Source of the DNA: Shewanella polaris
GTDB lineage: Bacteria; Pseudomonadota; Gammaproteobacteria; Enterobacterales; Shewanellaceae
Direction of reading: 5' to 3'
NCBI RefSeq assembly: GCF_006385555.1
Contig: NZ_CP041036.1
Location: forward strand, 4,340,001-4,404,000
Length of the DNA stretch: 64,000 nt
A program made the position numbers and the translations under genes. Shown here in pieces: positions 1 through 9,800 of the stretch (positions are counted from its first letter, which is position 1; every line of letters starts with the position of its first letter). The notes below the pieces were generated by a model, which was given only the letters and a program-made list of their open reading frames with translations, searched no databases and was not told the origin of the DNA.

Positions 1-211
1 TAAATAAATTAAAATTAGACAATAGTTTGAAACAGCCTAAAAAACACTTAAATACATTAACTTACGCAACACCCACTGATTAAACTATACACAATGAAAT
101 ATCCACTTTTTTAAATGAAATATTTTTTAAAAAAGTGTGTTTTGATTGTGTCTCATCAGCAACAAAGTAATAATTAACGCTAAAGGTTATACCGTTTATG
201 GAGCCAGTATT
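1..211. other. AT-rich intergenic left edge
   Basis: No gene, RNA or clear terminator is visible. The stretch is very AT-rich and runs up to the ribosome binding site of the first gene. An open frame extends upstream to an ATG at 146, but its first 22 residues do not resemble the HAD phosphatase family, so I treat them as leader sequence. Confidence 0.5.
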
Positions 212-880
212 GTGTCGACCCAAATAAAAGCCGTTATTTTTGATATGGATGGAGTATTAATTGATTCCGAACCCGCTTGGCAGTTAGCCGAGCAAACTGT
301 ACTAAATAGTTTTGGGTTAAATCTTAGCCTCGAAGAAATAGAACAAACTACTGGCTTGCGCATTGATCATGTAGTTAGCTATTGGTACCAACGTTTTCCT
401 TGGCCGAATTACGACAACACAGTCACGGCAAATAAAATTGTTAATGAAGTTATCGCCCAAATCAATGCCAATGGTGAACCGATGCGAGGTGTCATTGAGT
501 CGCTAGACGCCTGTAAACGTTTAGGGCTTAAAATAGGGTTAGCAACATCTTCGTCGTCATTAATTATTGAAGCTGTGCTGCATAAACTGGCCATAGGCCA
601 TTATTTTGATGCGATTGAATCTGCTGAAAATCTAGAGTATGGCAAACCACATCCAGAGGTATATTTGAATTGTGCTAAAGGGCTTGGCGTGCCACCGAGT
701 CAATGCATCGCTATTGAAGACTCCTTTAATGGTTTAATTGCCGCACGAGCAGCCAGTATGCAAACCGTGGCGATTCCTGCACCTCATACCGTTAATCAGC
801 CCAAATGGATTATTGCGCATAATCAACTTGCTCATGCAGGATTACTACCCGCGCTGCTAGAGCGGACTGCGTCCTGCTAG
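212..880 (+). CDS. hxpB: HAD-family sugar phosphatase, HxpB/YniC-like
   Basis: Cytosolic haloacid-dehalogenase phosphatase, expected to remove phosphate from sugar or hexitol phosphates such as 2-deoxyglucose-6-phosphate. With the GTG start at 212 the protein has 222 residues, as in E. coli YniC. Visible motifs: the nucleophile loop FDMDG (Asp11, Asp13), the ATSSSS motif II region, the Lys in GKPHPEVY, and the acidic IEDSFNG loop. GTG 212 is preferred over ATG 146 because GGAG lies nine bases upstream and homology begins there. The last residues (LERTASC) and the TAG stop are encoded by a CTAG-rich repeat module at 857-881, so the natural C-terminus seems to have been replaced. The gene is convergent with the patatin gene. 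The exact substrate is inferred from the family. Confidence 0.85.
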   Translation: MSTQIKAVIFDMDGVLIDSEPAWQLAEQTVLNSFGLNLSLEEIEQTTGLRIDHVVSYWYQRFPWPNYDNTVTANKIVNEVIAQINANGEPMRGVIESLDACKRLGLKIGLATSSSSLIIEAVLHKLAIGHYFDAIESAENLEYGKPHPEVYLNCAKGLGVPPSQCIAIEDSFNGLIAARAASMQTVAIPAPHTVNQPKWIIAHNQLAHAGLLPALLERTASC

Positions 881-988
881 GTTCTAGATCGCTGGGACAG
901 TTTCGCTGCTAAGATTTAATAACCTCTGCAGCGTCCTAGTTTTTAGCTTGTATAGCTTCTAGAAGCGAAGCGCTCTAGCCACTAGGCT
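857..988 (+). repeat. CTAG-rich modular hairpin element, copy R1
   Basis: First of three related noncoding elements in the window. Module A (857-881) holds the mini-hairpin GGAC-TGC-GTCC flanked by CTAG. Module B (894-916) holds CAG-TTTCG-CTG followed by CTAAGATT. Module C (957-988) holds AGAAGCGAAGCGCTCT between CTAG tetramers. Copies R2 and R3 have the same A-B-C order. This copy points in the same direction as the hxpB-like gene and overlaps its last codons and stop. It also lies between two convergent genes, so a role in transcription termination or mRNA 3'-end stability is possible, but this is inference. Confidence 0.65.
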
Positions 989-1031
989 TTTTAGCTTGTA
1001 AGCCTCTGGGCTTTTGGCTTAGATAGACTGC

Positions 1032-3296
1032 CTAAAAGTTTTTACCAACAAATAAATAGAATGCTGTTTCACCGCTGTCAGTAAAACCAAACCCTAATGC
1101 CGCAGGGCCCCAGTCAGTATCAGTACCTAAATACAAACTGCTGGCAAAAATCAAATCATCTAAATCCACATCATCACGATCAAACCACACATTACCAGCT
1201 TCAAGGCTTGTGCCTAAATACAAAGGTAAATCGGTGATCAATACGTCACGGCCAAGATCATATTGATAAATCACTGCGCCAAATACTTTATGGGCGCCTG
1301 CTAGGGTATCTTTACGATAACCAGACAAGTTTAAGAACCCACCTAAATCGGCAACGTGTAAGGTAAAGTCACCATCATTTTCAACAGTAGCCAACTCCAT
1401 TTTGCCCACAATGGCATGGTTGCCGAGTTTTAATGCCCCCTTCCAATCCGCCTCAAATTGCCAAGCGAGATCGTCACTAAAGGTTGTATCAAGATTACTT
1501 AACCCGCTATATGATTCATCTCGAAAATAACTGACAAAGGTAATTCGATTTCCTTCTGTTGGGAAACTAATACTGTTTAAATTGTCATAGGCAATTTTAA
1601 AATAACCACCCGTAGAATGATAACTAAGTGAATCAACCGAACCAAACTCACTGCTGACTCGCCCATCTTCAGCAATAAAGCCTAGTTCGATAATGCCATC
1701 TGAATTAAAATTATAACCCGTGCCTAAAACAATTTGAGCCACATTATGTTCGAGCTCAACATAACTGCCATCTTGATTAAACAAATCCCAATCTTTCATT
1801 TCATATTGGAATCTCGCTAGGCTATAAAATGTTTGATCACGATCTAATGGTTGATAAAATTCCGTCGCGACTAATTTTTTAAACCCTAGTTCTAATTCGT
1901 TACGCCACTCTCCGCCATTTTCAGTTAAGTCGGTCATGGTATACGCTAGACTTAATGTAATCGCGGAATCGAGAGTGAAGTCATCTTCCCAGTTAAAACC
2001 TGCTTGGAAATAATTCGGACCCCATGATTTTGCTTTGGTGGTAATCGTTAAAATTCGGCCTTGTTCAACATCTTCAAATTCGGCATCGACACGTTCAAAT
2101 TTATTCAGCGAATACACTCGATTAAGGGCGGAATCTAATTCATCTTTACTGAGTGCAACCCCTTCGACAATCCCTAAGCGATCTCGCAATAATTTCTCAC
2201 TGACTTTTGACTGGTTATCGAAGGCGATTTTATAAATGGGTTTTTTAAGAGGATCTACCCACAATAAACTTTGTTGTAATTTACTCGCTTGGTAAGCCAA
2301 ATAATCGTGTTCACTAATCCCAAGCGGCTCTAACTTCACCAACTCTAATATGGCGGCATCTTCACCTAATTTAAGTGCTAATGGCATGATTGAAAAATCG
2401 GTAGTACTTAAGCTATCAATGGCTGGACGAATTAAAATATCGCCAGACGTCAGTAAGGTTTTTTGGCGGGCGGTACTGGCTTGAGTCAAAATAGTAGAAA
2501 GTTGTTCTAGCACAGCAATGGTACTGTCTAAGTTTTCTTGTTTAGTCAATGCAGAACCAATATCAACTGCAATAATAATATCTGCGCCCATGGCTTTCAC
2601 TACATCAATAGGCATATTGTTAGCAATCCCGCCATCAACGAGTAAACGACCATTAATCAATGCTGGTTGCAATGCTCCTGGTACAGTGGCTGAGGCTTGC
2701 ATTGCTTGTACTATACTGCCGCTTGATAATACCACAGCTTCGCTGGTTGCTAAGTCAGTTGCTACAGCCCGATAAGGAATAGCCAACTCATCAAAGTCGC
2801 CAAACTGTTCAACTAATCCCGTTGAATGACGTAGTAACTGCGACATGCTTTGGCCACGCAACAATCCGCTTGGCGACGTTAAGCGATTATCGTTGTAGCC
2901 AACCGTAAGAGGGATATTAAATTGGTCTCGCTGTTGCTTGTCTCGGTAACTTAATTTGTCACGAGGAATGGTATCGGAATAACCTTTTGACCATTGGCCA
3001 TTAAGCATTAATTCTTCAATTTGATCCGCGTTATAGCCCAGCGCATACATACCGGCGACGTATGCACCAATACTGGTTCCAGCGATATAATCTACTGGGA
3101 TATGATACTTTTCCAATACTTTCAACACACCGATATGTGCAGCACCTTTTGCACCACCACCACTGAGCACTAAGCCAATGGTAGGTCTTTCTTTAGCCGT
3201 TTTTTTAGCCGCATGTACAGGTTGTACTACCAAGCTAAAGCAAATACAGCTAGCCAAAAACCAAGTAAACAAGTTAAGGCGCAAAATTTGTTGCAT
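1032..3296 (-). CDS. Patatin-like phospholipase fused to POTRA and Omp85-type barrel (PlpD-like)
   Basis: Secreted lipolytic enzyme of the type Vd autotransporter kind, 754 residues. A signal peptide (about 1-29, ending VHA) precedes a patatin domain with oxyanion loop GGGAKG (46-51), nucleophile GTSIG (Ser75) and the catalytic Asp of DGG near residue 221, so the Ser-Asp dyad is intact. A POTRA-like segment (about 355-430) follows. The C-terminal third is rich in amphipathic strands and ends in Phe (VGKNF), as expected for an outer-membrane beta-barrel. Known relatives such as Pseudomonas PlpD pass the patatin domain through their own barrel. Here the enzyme is expected to act at the cell surface or outside on phospholipids. 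It stands alone, 97 bases downstream of the GGDEF-EAL gene, with no catalytic residue missing. Confidence 0.88.
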   Translation of the reverse strand: MQQILRLNLFTWFLASCICFSLVVQPVHAAKKTAKERPTIGLVLSGGGAKGAAHIGVLKVLEKYHIPVDYIAGTSIGAYVAGMYALGYNADQIEELMLNGQWSKGYSDTIPRDKLSYRDKQQRDQFNIPLTVGYNDNRLTSPSGLLRGQSMSQLLRHSTGLVEQFGDFDELAIPYRAVATDLATSEAVVLSSGSIVQAMQASATVPGALQPALINGRLLVDGGIANNMPIDVVKAMGADIIIAVDIGSALTKQENLDSTIAVLEQLSTILTQASTARQKTLLTSGDILIRPAIDSLSTTDFSIMPLALKLGEDAAILELVKLEPLGISEHDYLAYQASKLQQSLLWVDPLKKPIYKIAFDNQSKVSEKLLRDRLGIVEGVALSKDELDSALNRVYSLNKFERVDAEFEDVEQGRILTITTKAKSWGPNYFQAGFNWEDDFTLDSAITLSLAYTMTDLTENGGEWRNELELGFKKLVATEFYQPLDRDQTFYSLARFQYEMKDWDLFNQDGSYVELEHNVAQIVLGTGYNFNSDGIIELGFIAEDGRVSSEFGSVDSLSYHSTGGYFKIAYDNLNSISFPTEGNRITFVSYFRDESYSGLSNLDTTFSDDLAWQFEADWKGALKLGNHAIVGKMELATVENDGDFTLHVADLGGFLNLSGYRKDTLAGAHKVFGAVIYQYDLGRDVLITDLPLYLGTSLEAGNVWFDRDDVDLDDLIFASSLYLGTDTDWGPAALGFGFTDSGETAFYLFVGKNF

Positions 3297-3393
3297 AAAT
3301 CATTCCGAAAGTAAGTAAAAACGACTCATTCTAACAAAATTTAACCAATACCTATACTAGTGAATGGCACCAACAATATTACAATCAGTATCG

Positions 3394-6300
3394 TTAAACA
3401 TCGCGTGACATATCAATCAACATTTGTTGTTTTATTTTATGTTCAATCTCGTTTTTGGGCATAGGCTTAGCGAAATAATAACCCTGAATAATATGACATC
3501 CTCGCTGAACAACTTGATTCAATTGCTGTTCCGACTCAACCCCTTCTGCAATCACTTCAAGGGATAAATTTCGTGCTAATTCAATAATACTGCTCAAGAT
3601 AGCTTGATCTGCTTTGTTAGTATCAATATGGATTAAAAAGCAGCGATCAACTTTTAGGACATTAACTTGGAATGAGCGTAAATAAGCAAGAGAGGAGTAA
3701 CCAGTCCCAAAATCATCTATGGCAACATCAATACCTAACTGCTTCAAAGCGAGCAAATGCTGACTGGCAATATCAATCTCTTTCATCAATACACCTTCAG
3801 TAATTTCCATCGACAAGCAATGAGCGGGCATGCCAGTTTGATGCAATGTCGCAGTCAAAAAGTCGATAAAATCAGTCTGTCTAAAGTGCATAGCAGATAC
3901 ATTAACTGATACTTTTATCTCACTTTGATACTGTTGATGCCAGTAAGCGCCATCGATACAAGCTTGAGTTAACACCCAGCGATCGATCTCAACAATTAGG
4001 CCGCACGATTCTGCAATGCCAATAAATACATCGGGGTTAACCATGCCATCTTTTGGATGTTGCCAACGAATTAATGCTTCTACGCCGACTAAGCGATTTT
4101 GTTGCTGAACATCAATTTGAGGTTGATAGTACAATTCAAATTCGTTGCATTGTACTGCTCGGTGCAAATCAGCTTCTAAGCGCAAATGATATAAGGCTTC
4201 TGCGTTACGCTCAGCGGAGTAATATTGAAAATTACCACGGCCTTCTTCTTTAGCATGATACATGGCTAAATCAGCATTTTTAATTAGGGTTTCAGGGGTT
4301 TGATCATCGTCAGACCAAATGCTAATCCCGATACTGGTCGAGATAAAAAACTCTCTACCATACAGTTTGAATGGCATTTCGATTTGTTTTAGTAATTGTG
4401 TCGCTATGTGATTAATGCTGTCGACATCGTTTGCGTCACGCAGCAAAAGCACAAATTCATCACCACCAAAACGGCATAATAAATGCTTTTCTGACAAGCA
4501 AGACTGAAGCCGATTAGCAGCTTCAACTAATAATGCATCGCCCATACTATGGCCGTATGAATCATTAACATGTTTAAAGCGATCAAGATCTAGAAAAAGT
4601 AGTGCTAAGGTTTCTTTGTGCTTTTTAGCGGTTTCAATTGCTTCGCCCAGTCGACGAGAAAACATCGCCCTATTAGCTAAACCAGTTAACGTATCGCTGT
4701 TAGCCAAACGACGTAAGTGCAACTCATTGTGCTTACGTTCGGTGATATCAGAAAAAACCACCACATAATGTAATGCAGCACCATTAGCATTGAGCATTGT
4801 CGATACGTTTACCCAAACAGGACAACGGCTACCATCAATACAGTTAAACTCGCATTCTCCGGTCCAAAAATGCTCTTTATCGAACACGTCCTCCATATCG
4901 AACGGCTCTGGGGTTGCATACACCAAATCGGCAAAATGTTTACCTGCTAAATCACTCCTTTTAGAAGCTAAAATTAAATTTGCCGCAGCATTACTAATTT
5001 TAATATTTTTATTAGCATCTAATATCAACATACCTTCGGAGGTATTTTCAAAAGCCTGAGCTAACAAATTGACTTCGCTTTCCAGCTCACGTTGTTGCGA
5101 TATATCAGTATACATACCTGCCGCATGGGTCACGCGACCACTACTGGGATCAAATTTAATCGCTCTGCCTTTAATCCGTAGCCAATGCCATTGATGATCA
5201 TACTGATTGCGATATCGGTACTCGGCATCAATCATTTCTTCTTGACCTGTTATAAGGTCTTTCCAGACAGATTGCATCCGATCAACATCGTCTACGTGTA
5301 TGGGTATATCGTCTAGTTTGACACTAATATTATGCTCTGGTCCTAACACACCACTCTGGTTATCTAGCGACAACATTTGAGTAGAATCATACCACTCCCA
5401 TAAATCAGAATCGCTGCCTTTTAAGGCTTGATGTAAGCGCTCATCACTTTCAACTAATGCATGGTTAATTTGTTTAAAGCGATGCACTTGTCGCTGCCTA
5501 AACAACAACATAATAGAAACAATTAACAAAATACTAAAAATGAAGGCTACTTCAAATTGCTGAGTGCGCCACCAAAGCTGCTTTACGGCAAATTGATATT
5601 GGAATGGTTCACTCGACCAAACACCATTTCTTTTATACAAGAGTTCAAGTACATACGCTCCCGCACTTAACCCTGTAATATTAATTTGCGACTGGCCTTC
5701 TAATAACACGTAGTTTCCTGCCGCATTATCATCCTTAGCGAGTCGGTACTGTATGGCCATCGGTTTATCATCAAGATAATCGAGTAATGCGATTTGAAAA
5801 CTAATTAAGCTAGCGCCCGGCTCGACTTGAGTGAGCTGGCTTGGAATTAAATAAACTGCGGTATTATTTTCGTAAAACACCGACACTGATTCGAGTATGA
5901 CTTTGTCACTGATTGTGCGAGACGCTAATTCATCGAGATTGATTAACATTGCCCCATCTGGCGTGCCAATGAAAAAGCCTTTGTTAGGATCATAAAACTT
6001 TGCCGATTCATTAAATTCGTCGGAAATTAATCCATCTTGATGGCTAAATGAACTGACTTCACCGGACTTTTTATTTACTTTAATGATGGCATTAGCACAG
6101 CCTACAATGTGGTCAGTAGCTGTATCTTGAAGGAAGAACACCACTTTACAATCGATCTTCCATTGTTGATCAAGTGAAATAATGTCATCGGTTTTAGTAT
6201 TGAATTGATAAATACCATGCTGGGAAGTGCCCAACCACATAATGTCTGGTGCCACTTGCATAAAACTATTCATCGTAGGGAGGTTAGTAAAGTCAGAAAA

Positions 6301-7869
6301 CACCTCCAATTTTGAAACGTATTCACCCGCCGCGGTTAAATAGCCAAAATGTTTACTGCCACTGAGCCATAAACGATCGGCATCGTCTCTCAATATGGCT
6401 TTATACAATGTATTTGTGAGTGACTGTTCGCCATTGGATAATTCTTGTAGCTGTAGTTCTGAATTACCCTCTTTCCAATAATACAATCCCTGATTAGTTC
6501 CAAACCAAATCACATCGCGATAAAAGTCATCATGATAAATACCAATGACCACTTTATCTTTCAGTGACTCCTTACCACCACTCCAGTCAGCAAAATTAGA
6601 ACTGGCATTGGTGATTTTATTCACCACATAAAGCCCGCTTGATGAGGCTAGTACGATATTCTCTTTATCTAGGGATTCAATTCGGTAAATACTGTCATTA
6701 AGCTCAAACCCTGGTGGAGTGATCATTGTTGACGTTTGGTGTTGAGTATCGACCACAGACAAACCACCATCGGTACCCATCCACAGCTGATCCCCTTCAC
6801 TGTATATTGACCACACCATTTCATTATCCAGTTGATAAGGTGGTGCTTTAGAGTAATCTTCAACTAAAAACTTAGGTTTACCAGCAATGACCGCAAGACC
6901 ATCACCAGAGCCACCAACCCACAACAGACCATCGGCATCAACCGCCATATCGTGAATATAATCAATATTGGCACCTTGTTTAAGTTCATCATGATAAATC
7001 GTAAATTTATCAGTAGATGGATTCCAAAAAATAAGCCCTGTCCGACTCGATATCCACAAGTTGCCATCAAGGTCTTGTTCCATCTGATCGACGTAATAAG
7101 GGATATTCGTCACGGGTTGTAAACGTAAATTCTCTACATCAACGCTAAATAATCCTTTAGAAGTCAACATCCATATTCGATGCTGTTTATCTTGGAACAA
7201 TTCCCTAATCGAACCATTTTTATCTGTCCATGGAAATGCGCCAATAAACGCCCCATCGGCCTGATGAAGTTCCAATAAATGATCGGTTGAAAATAGATAT
7301 TGAGATGAGTGTAATTCTAACGCGTTGCGCCAAGGCAATTGATGATCTAATGAGTGGCTTGCAGATAAAGACAATTGTTGAGAAACATCATCAAAATAAT
7401 AGACTTGTCCCGAATAGGCTAATATAAGTAATCGCCCATCGAGCTGACGCTGAGTTGCCACTACACGAATACTGGTGTTGATATTAGTGACGTCATTATC
7501 TTTAGGCTTAAGCAATAAACTAAAGTGATTATCTAAAATACTGTATAAATATAGCGAGGTATTGCTGCCAACAAGCAAATGATCTTGGCCCGAATTAACC
7601 ACTGTAGTAATAAATTCATCATCAAGAACCGAATCAAAACCGACTTTATCAATACGTCTTACTTTGCTATTGCTAACCCGATACAGACCTTGTTGAGTAG
7701 CGAGCCAAACAAAACCATAATGATCAAAGCTAATATCTTGAATACTGGCATTGGCTAATCCATCTCGCGCAGTAAATACCCGCTGTACTACATCCCCTGC
7801 ATTAGCAGGTATAGCAGCGAGCAGATAAAACCCCATACAGATGAACCAATAGATTACCGCTCTATTCAT
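3394..7869 (-). CDS. Periplasmic-propeller PAS-GGDEF-EAL receptor for cyclic di-GMP
   Basis: Large inner-membrane signalling protein, 1491 residues. A signal/anchor sequence (about 1-24) leads into two-component-regulator-type propeller repeats (about 30-640, with motifs such as GLLWVGG and GDQLWMGTDGG), then a Y_Y_Y-type Ig-like domain (about 655-755) and a transmembrane helix near 765-790. Two PAS domains follow (about 808-915 and 925-1050), the second linked to the GGDEF. The GGDEF domain has an intact FGGDEF motif near 1136. The EAL domain has EALIRW (near 1265), DDFGTGYSS and AEGVES. It should sense a periplasmic ligand, unknown here, and both make and degrade c-di-GMP. The inhibitory RxxD I-site is replaced by SEKH. 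The ATG at 7869 begins the signal sequence. It is probably monocistronic. Confidence 0.88.
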   Translation of the reverse strand: MNRAVIYWFICMGFYLLAAIPANAGDVVQRVFTARDGLANASIQDISFDHYGFVWLATQQGLYRVSNSKVRRIDKVGFDSVLDDEFITTVVNSGQDHLLVGSNTSLYLYSILDNHFSLLLKPKDNDVTNINTSIRVVATQRQLDGRLLILAYSGQVYYFDDVSQQLSLSASHSLDHQLPWRNALELHSSQYLFSTDHLLELHQADGAFIGAFPWTDKNGSIRELFQDKQHRIWMLTSKGLFSVDVENLRLQPVTNIPYYVDQMEQDLDGNLWISSRTGLIFWNPSTDKFTIYHDELKQGANIDYIHDMAVDADGLLWVGGSGDGLAVIAGKPKFLVEDYSKAPPYQLDNEMVWSIYSEGDQLWMGTDGGLSVVDTQHQTSTMITPPGFELNDSIYRIESLDKENIVLASSSGLYVVNKITNASSNFADWSGGKESLKDKVVIGIYHDDFYRDVIWFGTNQGLYYWKEGNSELQLQELSNGEQSLTNTLYKAILRDDADRLWLSGSKHFGYLTAAGEYVSKLEVFSDFTNLPTMNSFMQVAPDIMWLGTSQHGIYQFNTKTDDIISLDQQWKIDCKVVFFLQDTATDHIVGCANAIIKVNKKSGEVSSFSHQDGLISDEFNESAKFYDPNKGFFIGTPDGAMLINLDELASRTISDKVILESVSVFYENNTAVYLIPSQLTQVEPGASLISFQIALLDYLDDKPMAIQYRLAKDDNAAGNYVLLEGQSQINITGLSAGAYVLELLYKRNGVWSSEPFQYQFAVKQLWWRTQQFEVAFIFSILLIVSIMLLFRQRQVHRFKQINHALVESDERLHQALKGSDSDLWEWYDSTQMLSLDNQSGVLGPEHNISVKLDDIPIHVDDVDRMQSVWKDLITGQEEMIDAEYRYRNQYDHQWHWLRIKGRAIKFDPSSGRVTHAAGMYTDISQQRELESEVNLLAQAFENTSEGMLILDANKNIKISNAAANLILASKRSDLAGKHFADLVYATPEPFDMEDVFDKEHFWTGECEFNCIDGSRCPVWVNVSTMLNANGAALHYVVVFSDITERKHNELHLRRLANSDTLTGLANRAMFSRRLGEAIETAKKHKETLALLFLDLDRFKHVNDSYGHSMGDALLVEAANRLQSCLSEKHLLCRFGGDEFVLLLRDANDVDSINHIATQLLKQIEMPFKLYGREFFISTSIGISIWSDDDQTPETLIKNADLAMYHAKEEGRGNFQYYSAERNAEALYHLRLEADLHRAVQCNEFELYYQPQIDVQQQNRLVGVEALIRWQHPKDGMVNPDVFIGIAESCGLIVEIDRWVLTQACIDGAYWHQQYQSEIKVSVNVSAMHFRQTDFIDFLTATLHQTGMPAHCLSMEITEGVLMKEIDIASQHLLALKQLGIDVAIDDFGTGYSSLAYLRSFQVNVLKVDRCFLIHIDTNKADQAILSSIIELARNLSLEVIAEGVESEQQLNQVVQRGCHIIQGYYFAKPMPKNEIEHKIKQQMLIDMSRDV

Positions 7870-8141
7870 AAATTAAGCCTAGACCTCAAAAGATAATATG
7901 TTTACTAATTGCCATGACTTACTGATAAACACAATAACACCGACACTAACCAATACAGTGGTTTCATACCCCAGTAAAGAGAAGTCACAGTATAATCATT
8001 CACACACAAAAAAATAACAATTAACAAATCATTTTTAGGGTATTCTCGAGTAATTTTATAAACATTATTAATGTTTTAACATTATTCGCTAGTGAAAGTA
8101 ATACTCATCTATAACACTAGTCTATAAATCAAACTACAGAC
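7870..8141. other. Intergenic region upstream of the GGDEF-EAL gene
   Basis: AT-rich spacer of about 270 bases between the start of the GGDEF-EAL gene and the terminator of lpdA. It presumably holds the promoter of the receptor gene, but I see no convincing operator. A short AT-only inverted repeat occurs near 8069-8090. Confidence 0.4.
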
Positions 8142-8172
8142 AAAAAAAAAGCACCCCAAAATGGAGTGCTTG
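8142..8172 (-). terminator. Rho-independent terminator of lpdA
   Basis: Read on the minus strand, AAGCACTCC pairs with GGGTGCTT across a short ATTTTG loop and is followed by a run of T. It lies about 25 bases past the lpdA stop. Confidence 0.9.
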
Positions 8173-8197
8173 TTTATCGCTATATCGACCGCGTAAA

Positions 8198-9628
8198 TTA
8201 CTTCTTCTTAACCGCTTTAGGGTTAGGTAAATCAGTAATTGAACCTTCATACATTTCAGCTGCTAAACCAACTGATTCATGTAAGGTTGGGTGAGCATGA
8301 ATCGTTAATGCTAAGTCTTCAGCATCACAACCCATTTCAATCGCTAGGCCAATTTCACCTAATAATTCACCACCGTTAACACCAACAACCGCACCACCGA
8401 TAATACGATGAGTCTCTTTGTCGAATATTAACTTGGTCATACCTTCACTGCAATCTGATGCAATTGCACGGCCGCTAGCAGCCCAAGGGAAAGTAGACGT
8501 TTCAAAAGCAATACCTTGCTCTTTGGCTTCTTTCTCAGTTAGACCAACCCATGCTACTTCTGGATCAGTATAAGCAATCGATGGAATCACTTTAGGGTCA
8601 AAGTAATGCTTCATACCTGCAATCACTTCAGCCGCTACGTGACCTTCATGCACACCTTTGTGAGCTAACATTGGTTGACCAACGATGTCACCAATTGCGT
8701 AAATGTGTGGCACATTGGTACGTAATTGTTTGTCTACATTGATAAAGCCACGCTCATCAACATTTACACCGGCTTTTTCAGCAGCAATTAACTTACCATT
8801 AGGTGAGCGACCAATTGCCACTAATACGGCATCGTAACGAACGGGTTCAGCAGGTGCTTTCTTGCCTTCCATTGTGACATAGATACCGTCTTCTTTAGCT
8901 TCAACAGCTGTCACTTTAGTTTCAAGAATAAGGTTAAACTTCTTCTTAATTTGTTTAGTGAATACGCGAACAACGTCTTTATCTGCAGCAGGGATAACTT
9001 GGTCGAACATTTCAACCACGTCAATTTCACTGCCTAAAGATGAATACACAGTACCCATTTCTAGGCCAATAATACCGCCGCCCATTACCAATAACTTGCC
9101 TGGTACTTCTTTCAATTCAAGTGCGTCAGTCGAATCCCAAATACGTGGATCGTCATGCGGAATAAATGGCAGTTTAATTGGACGAGATCCTGCCGCGATA
9201 ATAGCTTGCTCAAACTGAACCACGGTAACAGTACCGTCTTCAGCAGTCACTTCTAGGCTATTAGGGCCAGTGAACTTACCAAAACCGTTAACCACGTTAA
9301 CTTTACGCATTTTAGACATTCCGCCTAATCCGCCCGTTAACTGACCAACAACTTTGTCTTTAAAACCGCGTAATTTTTCTAAATCGATTGTTGGCTCACC
9401 AAATACTACACCGTGACTCGCAGCTGATTTAGCTTCTTCAATCACTTTAGCAATGTGTAGTAATGCTTTAGATGGGATACAACCTACGTTCAAACATACA
9501 CCACCTAGGGTGCTAAAACGTTCAACGATAATGGCATCTAAACCTAAATCAGCTGCACGGAATGCTGCTGAATAGCCTGCAGGGCCTGATCCTAATACAA
9601 CTACCTGAGTTTTAATTTCGTTACTCAT
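8198..9628 (-). CDS. lpdA: Dihydrolipoyl dehydrogenase, E3
   Basis: Flavoprotein that reoxidises the dihydrolipoyl groups of the pyruvate and 2-oxoglutarate dehydrogenase complexes with NAD+. It has 476 residues. The FAD-binding GSGPAG motif is at 13-18, the redox disulfide CLNVGC gives Cys45 and Cys50, a second dinucleotide-binding motif (GGGIIGLE) follows, and the C-terminal HAHPTLHE carries the catalytic His-Glu pair. The ATG at 9628 is preferred over one seven codons upstream because GAGGAA lies just before it and family members begin MSNEIKTQ. It is the last gene of the pdh cluster but is separated from aceF by a terminator and 172 bases, so it probably also has its own promoter, as expected for a subunit shared with other complexes. 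Confidence 0.97.
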   Translation of the reverse strand: MSNEIKTQVVVLGSGPAGYSAAFRAADLGLDAIIVERFSTLGGVCLNVGCIPSKALLHIAKVIEEAKSAASHGVVFGEPTIDLEKLRGFKDKVVGQLTGGLGGMSKMRKVNVVNGFGKFTGPNSLEVTAEDGTVTVVQFEQAIIAAGSRPIKLPFIPHDDPRIWDSTDALELKEVPGKLLVMGGGIIGLEMGTVYSSLGSEIDVVEMFDQVIPAADKDVVRVFTKQIKKKFNLILETKVTAVEAKEDGIYVTMEGKKAPAEPVRYDAVLVAIGRSPNGKLIAAEKAGVNVDERGFINVDKQLRTNVPHIYAIGDIVGQPMLAHKGVHEGHVAAEVIAGMKHYFDPKVIPSIAYTDPEVAWVGLTEKEAKEQGIAFETSTFPWAASGRAIASDCSEGMTKLIFDKETHRIIGGAVVGVNGGELLGEIGLAIEMGCDAEDLALTIHAHPTLHESVGLAAEMYEGSITDLPNPKAVKKK

Positions 9629-9719
9629 GTTTTCCTCTATTCTTTGCATATGTTGGCGAACAAAACCGATTCAACAATCAATGTGGTCAGATTGTGATAG
9701 CTGACCGCATTTTACCCTT

Positions 9720-9741
9720 TGTTTGATAACGATCACAATCA
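9720..9741 (-). promoter_or_regulatory. Possible CRP-type site upstream of lpdA
   Basis: On the minus strand the sequence TGTGATCGTTATCAAA fits TGTGA-N6-TCACA in nine of ten conserved positions. It lies about 90 bases upstream of the lpdA start, where a separate lpdA promoter is expected. No -10 element could be fixed, so this is only a candidate. Confidence 0.3.
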
Positions 9742-9765
9742 AACATTAGTGATAATCATCGACAT

Positions 9766-9793
9766 AAAAAAGGCCACTCTATTAGAGCGGCCA
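9766..9793 (-). terminator. Rho-independent terminator after aceF
   Basis: The minus-strand stem GGCCGCTCT / AGAGTGGCC with an AAT loop and one G-T pair is followed by TTTTTT. It starts within ten bases of the aceF stop and probably lowers read-through into lpdA. Confidence 0.85.
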
Positions 9794-9800
9794 TATTTGT

